Notes: generated from the sequence alone by a model not told the origin. Positions 35,710-44,352 are shown, counted from the first letter of the stretch. The stretch: 64,000 nucleotides of DNA from JAQIBY01 sp051747965 (GCA_051747965.1 JBNJGS010000005.1:6819-70818), one strand, 5' to 3'. Numbers and translations are program-made.

Positions 35710-36489
35710 ATGATGCATGCATTTATCAGTGTCCGTTTTCTTGATGTGGTTGACATTTTTCTGGTAGCATTTCTGCTTTACCAGTTATATATGTTGATCC
35801 GTGGAACAGTTGCCATTCGAATTTTTGTGGGTATATTTTCTATTTATTTGTTCTGGTTGATTGTCAAGGCGATGAATATGGAATTGCTTGGCTCAATTCT
35901 GGGGCAGGTCATCGGTGTTGGTGTGATTGCCCTCCTGATCGTTTTTCAACAGGAAATCAGGCAATTTTTGCTGATGATAGGAAACCAGAGCTTCATCAAC
36001 CAGCATTTACCTTTTGTCAAATATTTTAAGCGCTCTGCTCCGGTAAGCAAATCGAAAATCGATACCATCGTTCAGGCTTCAATTTATCTGGCAGAAAATT
36101 TTCTTGGCGGATTGATTGTTATTTCACGTCATTCAGACCTCAAAACACATATCAGCAGCGGAGAAATTATCAATGCAGACATTTCGGACAGGCTGATTGG
36201 AAATATTTTTTATAAAAATGCTCCCTTGCACGATGGTGCACTCATCATAGTAAAAGATAAAATCAAGGCTGCAGGCTGTGTGCTGCCGGTATCGCAAAGC
36301 CAGGAAATTCCCAAAAAACTCGGATTAAGACACAGGGCGGGCATTGGCATGACAGAAAGAACAGACAGCATTGTTATCATCATTTCAGAACAAACAGGCG
36401 AAATAAGCGTTTCTAAAGAAGGAAGGTTATATTCTATCAAATCGGAGGACAGGTTGAAAAAGTTTTTAATGAAGGAGGTTGGACAATGA
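35710..36489 (+). CDS. cdaA: Diadenylate cyclase CdaA
   Basis: 259 residues; makes cyclic di-AMP from two ATP. Three N-terminal membrane helices (~10-95), then the DAC domain with the catalytic LHDGALII (DGA motif, ~176) and the LRHRAGIGMTE (RHR motif, ~208). The N-terminal helices and single DAC domain are the CdaA (YbbP) layout. No CdaR regulator follows, unlike in Firmicutes, and glmM is far away at 62 kb. The stop overlaps the next start as ATGA (36486-36489). Two adjacent ATGs are possible starts; the first is used. Confidence 0.95.
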   Translation: MMHAFISVRFLDVVDIFLVAFLLYQLYMLIRGTVAIRIFVGIFSIYLFWLIVKAMNMELLGSILGQVIGVGVIALLIVFQQEIRQFLLMIGNQSFINQHLPFVKYFKRSAPVSKSKIDTIVQASIYLAENFLGGLIVISRHSDLKTHISSGEIINADISDRLIGNIFYKNAPLHDGALIIVKDKIKAAGCVLPVSQSQEIPKKLGLRHRAGIGMTERTDSIVIIISEQTGEISVSKEGRLYSIKSEDRLKKFLMKEVGQ

Positions 36490-37367
36490 TAATTGCCATT
36501 ACAGGGGCAAGTGGTTTTTTGGGTAAAAACATCAAAAGCCACTTTATCAAAACCGGACAAAAAGTTGTCAGTGTGCCGAGAGATGTGCTGTACAACAAAG
36601 ATAAACTGGCAGGGCTTCTGGATGGTGTTGATGTTGTTATCCATACTGCGGGATATCCCATCACCAAACGATGGACCAGATCGAACAAGAAGAAGATATT
36701 TAACAGCCGTGCCGTCACCAGCCACAATATAGCTACAGCCATAGAAGAAAGCAACAATCCACCGGGATTGCTTATCAGCACATCAGCCATTGGTATTTAC
36801 AACAACATCCACTATCATGACGAATGCAGCGAAGACTTTGCAGACAATTTTTTGGGTGAAGTCTGTAAGGAATGGGAGGCGCCTTTCTCCAAAACTGATA
36901 GGACAAAAACCCGTGTAATTATTACCAGGCTGGGAGTAGTCATTGGTAACGGCGGGGTTTTAAAAAACATGTATCCCATATTTCGTCTGGGTCTGGGCGC
37001 AAAAATCGGACACGGTGAATACCCCATGCCATTTATTCATATTGATGACCTGATCAGTTTTTATCAACAAAGTACCGAAGATGCAAGCCTGCATGGAATA
37101 TACAATTTGGTTGCTCCTGCCATTATCACAAACGAAGAGTTCACGCATGCCCTTGCTGATGCCCTGAATAAAAAAGCCAGGTTCATCATTCCTCCGATAT
37201 TTCTGAACATTGTTTTTGGAAAAGGCCTGATGACTGTAATCAATAATCCCATTGTGATACCCAAGCGTTTATTGGAGGCAGGTTTTACATACCAAAAAGA
37301 CCAGATAGAACAAGCCATTTCATCAAGTCTGGAAACAATTACCCGAAACAACAAAACGAAGAAATAA
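36486..37367 (+). CDS. TIGR01777-family NAD(P)-dependent epimerase/dehydratase-like protein
   Basis: 293 residues of the extended SDR fold. N-terminal nucleotide-binding IAITGASGFLGKNI (residues 3-16), then VDVVIHTAGYPITKRWTRSNKKKI, SAIGIY, and a C-terminal DUF1731-like region (FIIPPIFLNIVFG, VIPKRLLEAGFTYQ). These features define the YfcH/SDR39U1 (TIGR01777) group, whose substrate is not established. The usual catalytic Tyr-x-x-x-Lys of SDRs is replaced by IYNNIHYHDE. Translationally coupled to cdaA by a four-base overlap; a link to cyclic di-AMP is not known and may be chance. Confidence 0.9.
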   Translation: MIIAITGASGFLGKNIKSHFIKTGQKVVSVPRDVLYNKDKLAGLLDGVDVVIHTAGYPITKRWTRSNKKKIFNSRAVTSHNIATAIEESNNPPGLLISTSAIGIYNNIHYHDECSEDFADNFLGEVCKEWEAPFSKTDRTKTRVIITRLGVVIGNGGVLKNMYPIFRLGLGAKIGHGEYPMPFIHIDDLISFYQQSTEDASLHGIYNLVAPAIITNEEFTHALADALNKKARFIIPPIFLNIVFGKGLMTVINNPIVIPKRLLEAGFTYQKDQIEQAISSSLETITRNNKTKK

Positions 37368-37406
37368 AAAAACCTGTAAGCTCAGGCAACCCTCAGGCTT
37401 TTTTTA
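37366..37406 (+). terminator. Possible terminator after the epimerase gene
   Basis: AAAAAACCTG and CAGGCTTTTTTT enclose TAAGCTCAGGCAACCCT. The stem has one mismatch and a large loop, so it is weaker than the others. It shares CCTGTAAGCTCA with the terminator at 43249. Confidence 0.5.
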
Positions 37407-37421
37407 TAGTCTTAAAATTAG

Positions 37422-37429
37422 TATCTTTG
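37422..37429 (+). promoter_or_regulatory. -7 element for the DUF6252 lipoprotein gene
   Basis: TATCTTTG, exact TAnnTTTG, 22 bases before the ATG at 37452. The -33 position falls in the T-run of the preceding terminator. Confidence 0.5.
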
Positions 37430-37451
37430 TTACAATATAAACCAAATGATT

Positions 37452-38312
37452 ATGAAGAAGAAAATCTTAATGGCGGGTATTCCGTTTTTGCTGCTTGGCC
37501 TGTTGCTCCCCTCTTGCACAGAGGATACCAATGATACCAACCGCCCATTGATGACTGCACTCGTTGATGGAAGCACATGGCGTTGTCCGGAGCCCAACGC
37601 CCGGGTTTCAGAAAATCAGATTATCGTTTACGGTACTTCTGCTGATGGGCAATCCATTCAAATAACCGTATATGCAGGTGAAAAAGGCGTGTATACTCTC
37701 AGTGCTGCCAACCTGCACGAAGGAACATTCACACCAAATACAAGTAGTTATTCTGATATTTATTCAACCAGTAACAGCAGCGATGGCAGCGGGCAGGTAA
37801 GAATATCCTCCATCAATGAAGATGACAGAACCATATCGGGTTCTTTCAACTTCAGGGCATATAAAGACGGCGGCGGATCAAGAAACATCTCCAACGGGGA
37901 ATTCACCAAAGTACCGTATAAATACATCAACACCATTGACACGAGCAATATTGTTAATGTAATGACAGCCAGTATTGACGGAACAGATTTCGTTGCCAAC
38001 TCCGTTGTTACTTCTGACTCCGCAAATCACATTCAGATCACAGGATCACACAGTGAAAACTTTGAGAGTATAAATCTGATCATTCCTGACAGCATAAGCG
38101 AAGGAAGCCATAGTATTGACCCCAACAATGGCCCCGTCATGGCTTATTACAGGGAAAGTCTGACATCATATCCTGCTGTTGCCGGATCAACAACCATTTC
38201 CGAACATGATGTACAAAACAGAATAATAAAAGGCTCTTTCTTTTTTAATGTAGAAGACAATAGTGATCAAACCATAGAGATATCCAACGGATATTTTGAA
38301 ACAGAATATTAA
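37452..38312 (+). CDS. Lipoprotein with two DUF6252-like domains
   Basis: About 286 residues from MKKKILMAGIPFLLLGLLLPSC, a lipoprotein signal with Cys at ~22; an ATG two codons upstream is also possible. Two similar halves follow: MTALVDGSTWRCPEPN...(~33-150) and MTASIDGTDFVANSVV...(~175-285). Each begins with a M-T-A-x-x-D-G-x-x-x motif and ends with a strand rich in ISNG (NISNGEF, EISNGYF), which is the DUF6252 pattern. Function unknown; expected at the envelope surface. Single-gene unit with its own promoter element and terminator. Confidence 0.8.
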   Translation: MKKKILMAGIPFLLLGLLLPSCTEDTNDTNRPLMTALVDGSTWRCPEPNARVSENQIIVYGTSADGQSIQITVYAGEKGVYTLSAANLHEGTFTPNTSSYSDIYSTSNSSDGSGQVRISSINEDDRTISGSFNFRAYKDGGGSRNISNGEFTKVPYKYINTIDTSNIVNVMTASIDGTDFVANSVVTSDSANHIQITGSHSENFESINLIIPDSISEGSHSIDPNNGPVMAYYRESLTSYPAVAGSTTISEHDVQNRIIKGSFFFNVEDNSDQTIEISNGYFETEY

Positions 38313-38333
38313 GCAATTTTTTACCAAAGTTTT

Positions 38334-38362
38334 AAAAAGCCATCTGATGATGGCTTTTTTTT
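38334..38362 (+). terminator. Terminator after the DUF6252 gene
   Basis: AAAAAGCCATC, loop TGAT, GATGGCTTTTT and further T. Perfect stem of 11 pairs, 20 bases after the stop. Confidence 0.88.
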
Positions 38363-38447
38363 ATCATATCCCCTTGCTTGTTTCGAATTGTTCATCAAAT
38401 GTTGAGAATCCGGCAAGCTTCCGGATAAATTAATCGGGATATTCTGT

Positions 38448-38455
38448 TAAATTTG
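38448..38455 (+). promoter_or_regulatory. -7 element for the transketolase-sigma operon
   Basis: TAAATTTG, exact TAnnTTTG, 28 bases before the ATG at 38484. No TTTG 19 bases upstream. Confidence 0.45.
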
Positions 38456-38483
38456 CAAAAATTGAAATATAATATTCAAAACA

Positions 38484-39332
38484 ATGACAAACAGCAAAAG
38501 ATTGGAAAAAATCGCCTCACAGGTCAGGCGTGATATTGTCAGAATGGTACATGCACAGTCATCAGGGCATCCTGGTGGCAGCCTTGGCTGTACTGAGTAT
38601 ATGGTTGCTCTGTATTTTGAGATACTAAAGCATAATCCCGATAAATTCAGCGTAGAAGAAAAAGAGGAAGATTTGTTTTTCCTCTCAAACGGGCATATTT
38701 CACCCCTGTGGTATTCTGTTCTGGCACGCAGTGGTTACTTCAACCCAAAGGAATTGTCAACTTTCAGGCAAATCAACTCCCGCCTTCAGGGACATCCAAC
38801 TACACACGAGGGGCTTCCCGGTGTTCGCATTGCTTCAGGTTCACTGGGACAAGGACTCTCGGCGGCTGCAGGTGCTGCACTGGCAAAAAAAATCAATAAC
38901 AATGATTCACTTGTGTATTCCCTCCACGGAGATGGTGAAATACAGGAAGGGCAAATATGGGAAGCTGCCATGTTTTGCGCTGGCAAAAAAATTGACAACT
39001 TAATTTCAACAATTGACTATAATGGCAAGCAAATTGATGGTCCTGTTGATGAGGTGATGCCTCTTGGTAATCTTAAAGCCAAATGGGAAAGCTTTGGATG
39101 GGACGTTCTCACCTGTGATAATGGCAATGACATGACATCAGTAATCAACATACTCAGTGAAGCCAAGAGCCACACCGGCAAAGGAAAGCCTGTCATGATT
39201 CTGATGAAAACCGAAATGGGCTTTGGTGTTGATTATATGATGGGCACTCACGCCTGGCACGGAAAAGCCCCTGACGATGAACAACTTGAGCAGGCACTTA
39301 ACCAACTAGAAGAAACCATCGGCGATTATTAA
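38484..39332 (+). CDS. Transketolase, N-terminal subunit
   Basis: 282 residues: the thiamine-pyrophosphate (PP) domain of a split transketolase. HAQSSGHPGGSLGCTEYMVALYF near the start and the cofactor motif HGDGEIQEGQIWEA...NLISTIDYNG (GDG...N, ~152-180) are clear, as is the C-terminal GVDYMMGTHAWHGKAPDDE. With the C-terminal subunit at 40755 it transfers two-carbon units in the non-oxidative pentose phosphate pathway. Split transketolases are common in anaerobes, but here the halves are not adjacent: a von Willebrand A gene lies between. The stop TAA overlaps the next ATG by one base. Confidence 0.95.
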   Translation: MTNSKRLEKIASQVRRDIVRMVHAQSSGHPGGSLGCTEYMVALYFEILKHNPDKFSVEEKEEDLFFLSNGHISPLWYSVLARSGYFNPKELSTFRQINSRLQGHPTTHEGLPGVRIASGSLGQGLSAAAGAALAKKINNNDSLVYSLHGDGEIQEGQIWEAAMFCAGKKIDNLISTIDYNGKQIDGPVDEVMPLGNLKAKWESFGWDVLTCDNGNDMTSVINILSEAKSHTGKGKPVMILMKTEMGFGVDYMMGTHAWHGKAPDDEQLEQALNQLEETIGDY

Positions 39333-40753
39333 TGATCCGGCATTTCAACATAGCAATCATTTTTGTACTGCTTTTGTCCTTATCAGCAAATGCTCAGCAT
39401 AAGATCATAACCGACAGCATCAATATGGATACGACAACGGTCAGGGATCAAACAAAGCCTCTGACCCGCATTCTGTTTATTTTTGATTCTTCACAAAGCA
39501 TGCTTGGCAGATGGGATGGACGCAGGAAAATTGATGTTGCCAGAAACCTGCTTTCAGAAATGCTGGATTCACTCAACACCATTGACAATCTGGAAATAGG
39601 GCTGCGAGTATACGGACATCAAAAACCGGTCCCTCCGCAGGATTGCAGTGATACCAAACTGGAAGTACCTTTTGAAGAAGACAATATCGGAGAAATTAAT
39701 TTTGTCTTAGAAGAATTGGTAGCCAAAGGTACAACCCCCATCGCCCGTTCTCTGGAAGAAGGTGCTTACGATTTTCCTGATGATGAATTCAGCAGGAACA
39801 TCATTGTGCTGATTACTGATGGTGTAGAAGCCTGTGATGGAGACCCCTGTGCCGTTTCCCTTGCTCTGCAACAGAAAGGCGTAATTTTAAAACCCTTTAT
39901 TATAGGCCTTGGTCTGGATGTTGACCTGAAAGATGTATTTGATTGTGTAGGATTTTATTTTGATGCATCAAATTCAAAACAATTCCGCCACGCGCTTCAC
40001 GCTGTAGTGGATCAGGTGATGAATTTCACAAGTGCCCAGGTAAATTTGCTCGATTCCAAAGGCAATCCCACAGAAACGAATGTTACCATGAGCTTCCACG
40101 ATGAGCTTTCAGGAAAAATACGATACAATTATATTCACACCATCAATGAAAAAGGAAATCCGGACACCGTACTGCTGGATATCATGACAAAATATGACCT
40201 GCAGGTACATACCATTCCGGAAGTCTGGAAAGACAGCATTGTTCTTAAGCCTGGCATTCATAACATCATTGAGGTTCCGGCACCTCAGGGCTTTCTTGAA
40301 ACAATTGTGGCAGGCAGCAATCCCGTCGACAATGGTATTTCATGCATTGTAAGAAAAAAAGGAAGCATGGAAACCCTGCACCTTCAGGATGCCAACAGCA
40401 TACAAAAATACATTACCGGCAGCTATGATCTGGAGTTTTTAAGCCTTCCACGAATCAAAATAGAAAATGTAGACATAGAACAAAGCGAAGTAAGCCAGAT
40501 TGTAATCCCTGAACCCGGCACTCTCAGGATAGATTTTCAGAATCATCCGATAGGATCAATTATTCATGAGGAGGGTGACTTTCAGGAAAAGATTTATACG
40601 CTGAACCCCTACGAGAAGGATCTTGAACTACGGCTTCAGCCAGGCACTTACCGTCTTGTGTACAGATATGCAAAAGACAAGAAAACGCGCAACAGCGTGG
40701 AAAAACAATTTAAAATAAGATCAGGAAAAACCTTAATTGTAAAAACAGATTGA
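39332..40753 (+). CDS. Exported von Willebrand factor A domain protein
   Basis: 473 residues with signal peptide MIRHFNIAIIFVLLLSLSANAQ. Residues ~45-240 are a vWA domain with a complete MIDAS metal site: DSSQS (52-56), a Thr in KGTTPIARSL, and Asp in VLITDGVEACDGD. The later part (~245-473) is beta-rich with no named domain (EPGTLRIDFQNHPIGSI, LQPGTYRLVYRYAKD), perhaps two Ig-like or carboxypeptidase-regulatory-like modules. vWA proteins bind partner proteins through the metal. It lies between the two transketolase genes, one base overlapping the first and one base before the second, so it must be co-transcribed. Why a periplasmic or surface protein is made with a cytosolic enzyme is not clear. 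Confidence 0.9.
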   Translation: MIRHFNIAIIFVLLLSLSANAQHKIITDSINMDTTTVRDQTKPLTRILFIFDSSQSMLGRWDGRRKIDVARNLLSEMLDSLNTIDNLEIGLRVYGHQKPVPPQDCSDTKLEVPFEEDNIGEINFVLEELVAKGTTPIARSLEEGAYDFPDDEFSRNIIVLITDGVEACDGDPCAVSLALQQKGVILKPFIIGLGLDVDLKDVFDCVGFYFDASNSKQFRHALHAVVDQVMNFTSAQVNLLDSKGNPTETNVTMSFHDELSGKIRYNYIHTINEKGNPDTVLLDIMTKYDLQVHTIPEVWKDSIVLKPGIHNIIEVPAPQGFLETIVAGSNPVDNGISCIVRKKGSMETLHLQDANSIQKYITGSYDLEFLSLPRIKIENVDIEQSEVSQIVIPEPGTLRIDFQNHPIGSIIHEEGDFQEKIYTLNPYEKDLELRLQPGTYRLVYRYAKDKKTRNSVEKQFKIRSGKTLIVKTD

Positions 40754-40754
40754 C

Positions 40755-41708
40755 ATGAAATCATTTAAAATACAAAATGAAAAAGATACACGCTCTGGCT
40801 TTGGCGCAGGGCTTGCCGAACTGGGAGCCAAAAACAAAGATGTTGTGGCCCTCTGTGCCGATCTCACCGGCTCACTGAAAATGAATGAATTTGCCGAAAA
40901 GTATCCGGACAGATTCTTCCAGACAGGCATCGCTGAAGCAAACATGATGGGTGTAGCTGCCGGTCTCACTACCGGAGGTAAAATACCATTTGCCGGCACA
41001 TTTGCCAATTTTGCAACAGGCCGGGTATATGACCAGGTCCGGCAAAGTATCGCCTATTCCGGTAAAAATGTAAAAATCTGTGCCTCCCACGCAGGCATTA
41101 CTCTTGGTGAAGATGGTGCAACCCATCAGATCATGGAAGACATCGGCCTGATGAGAATGCTGCCCGGCATGATGGTAATCAATCCATGCGATTACAATCA
41201 GACAAAAGCAGCAACCCTTGCCATTGCCGAGCACGAGGGACCGGTTTATCTGAGATTTGGCCGCCCCAAAGTACCCAACTTCACACCTGAAAATCAAACT
41301 TTCATACCAGGAGAAGCAATTCAGCTCAATGAAGGCACAGACCTGACAATTATTGCCACAGGCCACATGGTCTGGAAAGCCATAGAGGCCGGAAAGATTC
41401 TTGAAGAGAAAGGCATTTCTGTGGATTTATTGAATATCCATACAATTAAACCTTTAGACAAAGAAGCCATCTTACAATCTGTTAGCAAAACCGGTGCTGT
41501 GGTAACTGCAGAAGAACATTTGATGAATGGCGGCCTGGGTGATGCTGTGGCACAAGTACTTGGCCACTATCTCCCCTGCCCTGTTGAAATGGTGGCTGTA
41601 GACGACAAGTTTGGTGAAAGTGGAAAACCAGAGGATTTGATGAAAAAATACGGACTGGACACATCAGACATTGTCGAAGCTGCAGAAAGAGCCATGGCGC
41701 GCAAATAA
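40755..41708 (+). CDS. Transketolase, C-terminal subunit
   Basis: 317 residues: the pyrimidine-binding and C-terminal domains of the split transketolase. DLTGSLKMNEFAEKYPDRFF, the catalytic-Glu segment QTGIAEANMMGVAAGL (~54-69), HAGITLGEDGATHQ and a C-terminal transketolase domain (ATGHMVWKAIEAGKILEE). It completes the enzyme begun at 38484. It starts one base after the vWA gene and is followed after six bases by the ECF sigma factor gene, so the six genes from 38484 to 43232 can be one transcript. Confidence 0.95.
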   Translation: MKSFKIQNEKDTRSGFGAGLAELGAKNKDVVALCADLTGSLKMNEFAEKYPDRFFQTGIAEANMMGVAAGLTTGGKIPFAGTFANFATGRVYDQVRQSIAYSGKNVKICASHAGITLGEDGATHQIMEDIGLMRMLPGMMVINPCDYNQTKAATLAIAEHEGPVYLRFGRPKVPNFTPENQTFIPGEAIQLNEGTDLTIIATGHMVWKAIEAGKILEEKGISVDLLNIHTIKPLDKEAILQSVSKTGAVVTAEEHLMNGGLGDAVAQVLGHYLPCPVEMVAVDDKFGESGKPEDLMKKYGLDTSDIVEAAERAMARK

Positions 41709-41714
41709 GGTTGA

Positions 41715-42263
41715 ATGACAGATACACTTTCCGATAAGGAAATCATAAAAATGTTCAGGGAAGATAACCCTGATTACGCTTTCCATTTTCTGGTACAGAA
41801 ATATCAGGAAAGACTTTACTTTGTCATACGCAAAATCCTGATTATTCATGAAGACACTGATGATATCCTGCAGGAAAGCTTTATCAAAATCTATCAGAAC
41901 CTGGGCGAATTCAGAGGCGATTCAGAATTGTTCTCCTGGATGTACCGCATTGCTGTCAATGAAGCACTGAATTATCTGAGAAAACAAAAACGTAAGCATG
42001 TGTTTTCTCCCGTATCCTATGAAGACAAGCTATCACAGAATCTGAGTGCAGATGCATATTTTGATGGTGATGAAGCCGAGGCCAGACTGCAGAAAGCCAT
42101 TCTCAGTCTGCCACAAAAGCAAAGACTTGTTTTCAACATGAAATACTACGACAATCTGAAATATGACGATATGTCCGAAATATTAAAAACAAGCACAGGC
42201 GCATTGAAAGCCTCTTATCACCATGCAGTAAAAAAAATCGAAAAATACCTTAAGAGTGATTAA
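41715..42263 (+). CDS. ECF-type RNA polymerase sigma factor
   Basis: 182 residues. Region 2 is seen at ~20-90 (ALVNKY-like FLVQKYQERLYFVIRK, then DDILQESFIKIYQNLGEFRG and FSWMYRIAVNEALNYLRK) and region 4 at ~125-180 (AILSLPQKQRLVFNMKYYDNLKYDDMSEIL...). There is no region 1.1 or 3, so it is a group 4 (extracytoplasmic function) sigma factor. The next gene encodes a small membrane protein that could be its anti-sigma factor, and the third a Spy-like periplasmic protein, which points to envelope stress control. It begins six bases after the transketolase gene. Confidence 0.95.
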   Translation: MTDTLSDKEIIKMFREDNPDYAFHFLVQKYQERLYFVIRKILIIHEDTDDILQESFIKIYQNLGEFRGDSELFSWMYRIAVNEALNYLRKQKRKHVFSPVSYEDKLSQNLSADAYFDGDEAEARLQKAILSLPQKQRLVFNMKYYDNLKYDDMSEILKTSTGALKASYHHAVKKIEKYLKSD

Positions 42264-42307
42264 ACCAATGCCCTGGTTTTGCATCTAATTTGTAACAACA
42301 CCAACAG

Positions 42308-42724
42308 ATGAAAAAGATTGATGACATACCAAAAAAGAACAGCTTCAAGGCTCCGGATGACTATTTCGACAGCTTTGAAAGCAGGTTGCAGCAACGGCTT
42401 GAAACAAGAAAGCAGAAGCAGAATCTGCCCGTATGGCAAGCAGTAAAACCCTATTTTTACATGCTGGCATTTTTTGCAGGTATGGCTTTTTTACTCAAAG
42501 TCGGTATAAACCACTTTTCAGAAGATTTTCAGAACCAGTTTCCAAATACAGAGATTGCTGAAAATCAAAGTCTGTATTATGAATATGAATTTATCAGCGA
42601 GGAAATGATCTATGATGAATTGATCAGCGATCCTGCCAGTGCCATTACAGAAAATGAACTGGACGAGGAAGCTATGGTCACCTACCTTGCAGATTATGAA
42701 ATAGAATATTTACTTTACGAATAA
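42308..42724 (+). CDS. Small membrane protein, probable anti-sigma factor
   Basis: 138 residues. A short charged cytoplasmic part with FKAPDDYFDSFESRLQQRLE (~13-32), common at the start of Bacteroidota anti-sigma-like proteins, then one membrane helix (PYFYMLAFFAGMAFLLKVG, ~49-67) and an acidic outer part of ~70 residues. Position directly after an ECF sigma gene (44 bases) and topology suggest that it holds the sigma factor at the membrane. No zinc-binding anti-sigma (ZAS) HxxxCxxC motif is present. I infer the role from context; by sequence alone it would be a hypothetical protein. Confidence 0.75.
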   Translation: MKKIDDIPKKNSFKAPDDYFDSFESRLQQRLETRKQKQNLPVWQAVKPYFYMLAFFAGMAFLLKVGINHFSEDFQNQFPNTEIAENQSLYYEYEFISEEMIYDELISDPASAITENELDEEAMVTYLADYEIEYLLYE

Positions 42725-42734
42725 AAAAACAACT

Positions 42735-43232
42735 ATGAATAAGATTTTGATAATCATCCTTGTGCTTTTGCTCCCTGTGGTGGCCTTTTCCCAGAAAAGA
42801 AGTCACCATGAAGCCATGCAGGCAGAAAAGGTTTCATACCTCACCCAACAGCTTGAGCTGAGTGTAATTGAAGCACAAAAATTCTGGCCAGTTTACAATG
42901 CCTTCCAGGATGAACTTAAAGAAATTGCTTTGGAGCGCAGACAACTGGCAGCAAAAACCTGCATCAGACATGAGAATGATTTGAGCAAAAAACAAATTGA
43001 AGAGAATATCGATCGCATGATTGAACTGGAAACGCTCAAGGCTGAAACCGAAGCAAAATACCATGAAAAATTCAAGCAGGTATTGCCCATAGAAAAAGTT
43101 GCCAGCCTCTATCATTACGAAAAAGAATTCAGAAGACACCTGTTGGAAAAATACCGCAAGCACGGCCGTGGTGGCATGCATGGCGGTCAGGGTGAAAGAG
43201 CACCGGCTCACATGGATTGTTTAGCAGATTAA
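42735..43232 (+). CDS. Spy/CpxP-like periplasmic protein
   Basis: 165 residues with signal peptide MNKILIIILVLLLPVVAFSQ. The mature chain is helical and highly charged: VSYLTQQLELSVIEAQKFWPVYNAFQDELKEI is the pattern of Bacteroidota periplasmic proteins related to Spy/CpxP (the LS-xEAxKFWPxYN segment), followed by a His/Gly-rich tail (KHGRGGMHGGQ). Spy and CpxP proteins bind unfolded or membrane-stress partners and metals. With the ECF sigma and anti-sigma-like genes it forms a three-gene envelope-stress unit. It ends 16 bases before a strong terminator. Confidence 0.8.
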   Translation: MNKILIIILVLLLPVVAFSQKRSHHEAMQAEKVSYLTQQLELSVIEAQKFWPVYNAFQDELKEIALERRQLAAKTCIRHENDLSKKQIEENIDRMIELETLKAETEAKYHEKFKQVLPIEKVASLYHYEKEFRRHLLEKYRKHGRGGMHGGQGERAPAHMDCLAD

Positions 43233-43248
43233 GAAATCTGCAGTTAAT

Positions 43249-43287
43249 AAAAAATGCCTGTAAGCTCAAGGCCTACAGGCATTTTTT
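43249..43287. terminator. Bidirectional terminator between Spy-like gene and rluD
   Basis: AAAAAATGCCTGTA, loop AGCTCAAGGCC, TACAGGCATTTTTT. Perfect 14-pair stem with A-run and T-run, so it can serve both converging units. Its right arm reaches the stop codon of the minus-strand gene. Confidence 0.9.
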
Positions 43288-44335
43288 ATTCTTCGGTGTC
43301 ACGAAACGAAACATATTGCCGCCAGCGGTCAATGACCTTTTGCATATTATCCGATATATCAGAATCAAAGGACATCCAGTCTCCGCTTACCGGATGCTTA
43401 AACCCTAAAGTTTTAGCATGCAATGCCTGATGCGGCAACAGGCGGAAACAATTGTTTACAAATTGCTTGTACTTTGTAAAAACCGTTCCCCTCAACACTT
43501 TATCACCACCATATTCAAAATCACCAAAAAGGGGATGCTTTATATGCTGAAAGTGCGCACGTATTTGATGTGTACGCCCGGTTTCAAGCTTACATTCAAC
43601 CAGGCTGACATATCCAAATTCTTCTATCAGCCGGTAGTGAGTTACGGCAGGTTTTCCGTGCTCTCCTTCGGGAAAAACGCTCATCACCTTGCGGTTTTTC
43701 AGGCTGCGGCCGATATGTCCTTCAATGCTTCCTTCCGCAGGCTTTGGTAAGCCCCAGACCAGCGCATGATAGAGACGTTCTGATGTTTTATCGGCAAACT
43801 GTTTCGCCAGAAAATTCAGTGCATGTTCGTTTTTTGCCACTACGAGCAAGCCTGAGGTATTTTTATCAATGCGATGCACGAGGCCCGGCCGGGCGTTGTC
43901 ATTTTGGAAAAGCGGAAGGTTTCTGAAACGGTACATCAGGGCGTTCAACAATGTTCCGGTATAATTCCCATAACCCGGATGCACAACCATGCCGGCAGGT
44001 TTGTTTACCACAATCAGGTCATCATCTTCATAAACAACATCCAGGGGGATATCTTCGGGGATCAATTCTATTTCACGGCGCGGATAATCCATTCGGATAC
44101 TAACACGATCACCGGGCTTTACCTTATAATTTGGTTTTCGCGGCTCATCATTGACAAAAATATTGCCGGCTTCAGATGCTGACTGAATTTTGCTGCGCGA
44201 GGTATTTTCCATTTTATCAACCAGAAACTTATCCAGCCGGATAATTCCCTGACCCGGGTCGGCTGTAAAATGGTAATGTTCATACAATTCTTCCTCTTCC
44301 GGATTCTGACCGGCCAGATCATTGTTTTCTGTCAT
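43286..44335 (-). CDS. rluD: RluA-family pseudouridine synthase (RluD-like)
   Basis: 349 residues. An S4 RNA-binding domain (~30-95, DKFLVDKMENTSRSKIQSAS) precedes the pseudouridine synthase domain: VVNKPAGMVVHPGYGNYTGT, catalytic Asp in GLVHRIDKNTSGLLVVAKN (~155), and LETGRTHQIRAHFQHIKHPL. The S4-plus-RluA layout and length fit RluD, which modifies helix 69 of 23S rRNA. The upstream PASTA and T9SS genes run in the same direction, an order found in other Bacteroidota. The exact site (RluD rather than RluC) is inferred. Confidence 0.92.
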   Translation of the reverse strand: MTENNDLAGQNPEEEELYEHYHFTADPGQGIIRLDKFLVDKMENTSRSKIQSASEAGNIFVNDEPRKPNYKVKPGDRVSIRMDYPRREIELIPEDIPLDVVYEDDDLIVVNKPAGMVVHPGYGNYTGTLLNALMYRFRNLPLFQNDNARPGLVHRIDKNTSGLLVVAKNEHALNFLAKQFADKTSERLYHALVWGLPKPAEGSIEGHIGRSLKNRKVMSVFPEGEHGKPAVTHYRLIEEFGYVSLVECKLETGRTHQIRAHFQHIKHPLFGDFEYGGDKVLRGTVFTKYKQFVNNCFRLLPHQALHAKTLGFKHPVSGDWMSFDSDISDNMQKVIDRWRQYVSFRDTEE

Positions 44336-44352
44336 AGGTAAATTCTCTGCTA

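Noticed and set aside
38484..43232. Recent horizontal insertion of the vWA gene into the transketolase operon
   Set aside because: One-base junctions on both sides and base composition like the neighbours argue against a recent insertion.
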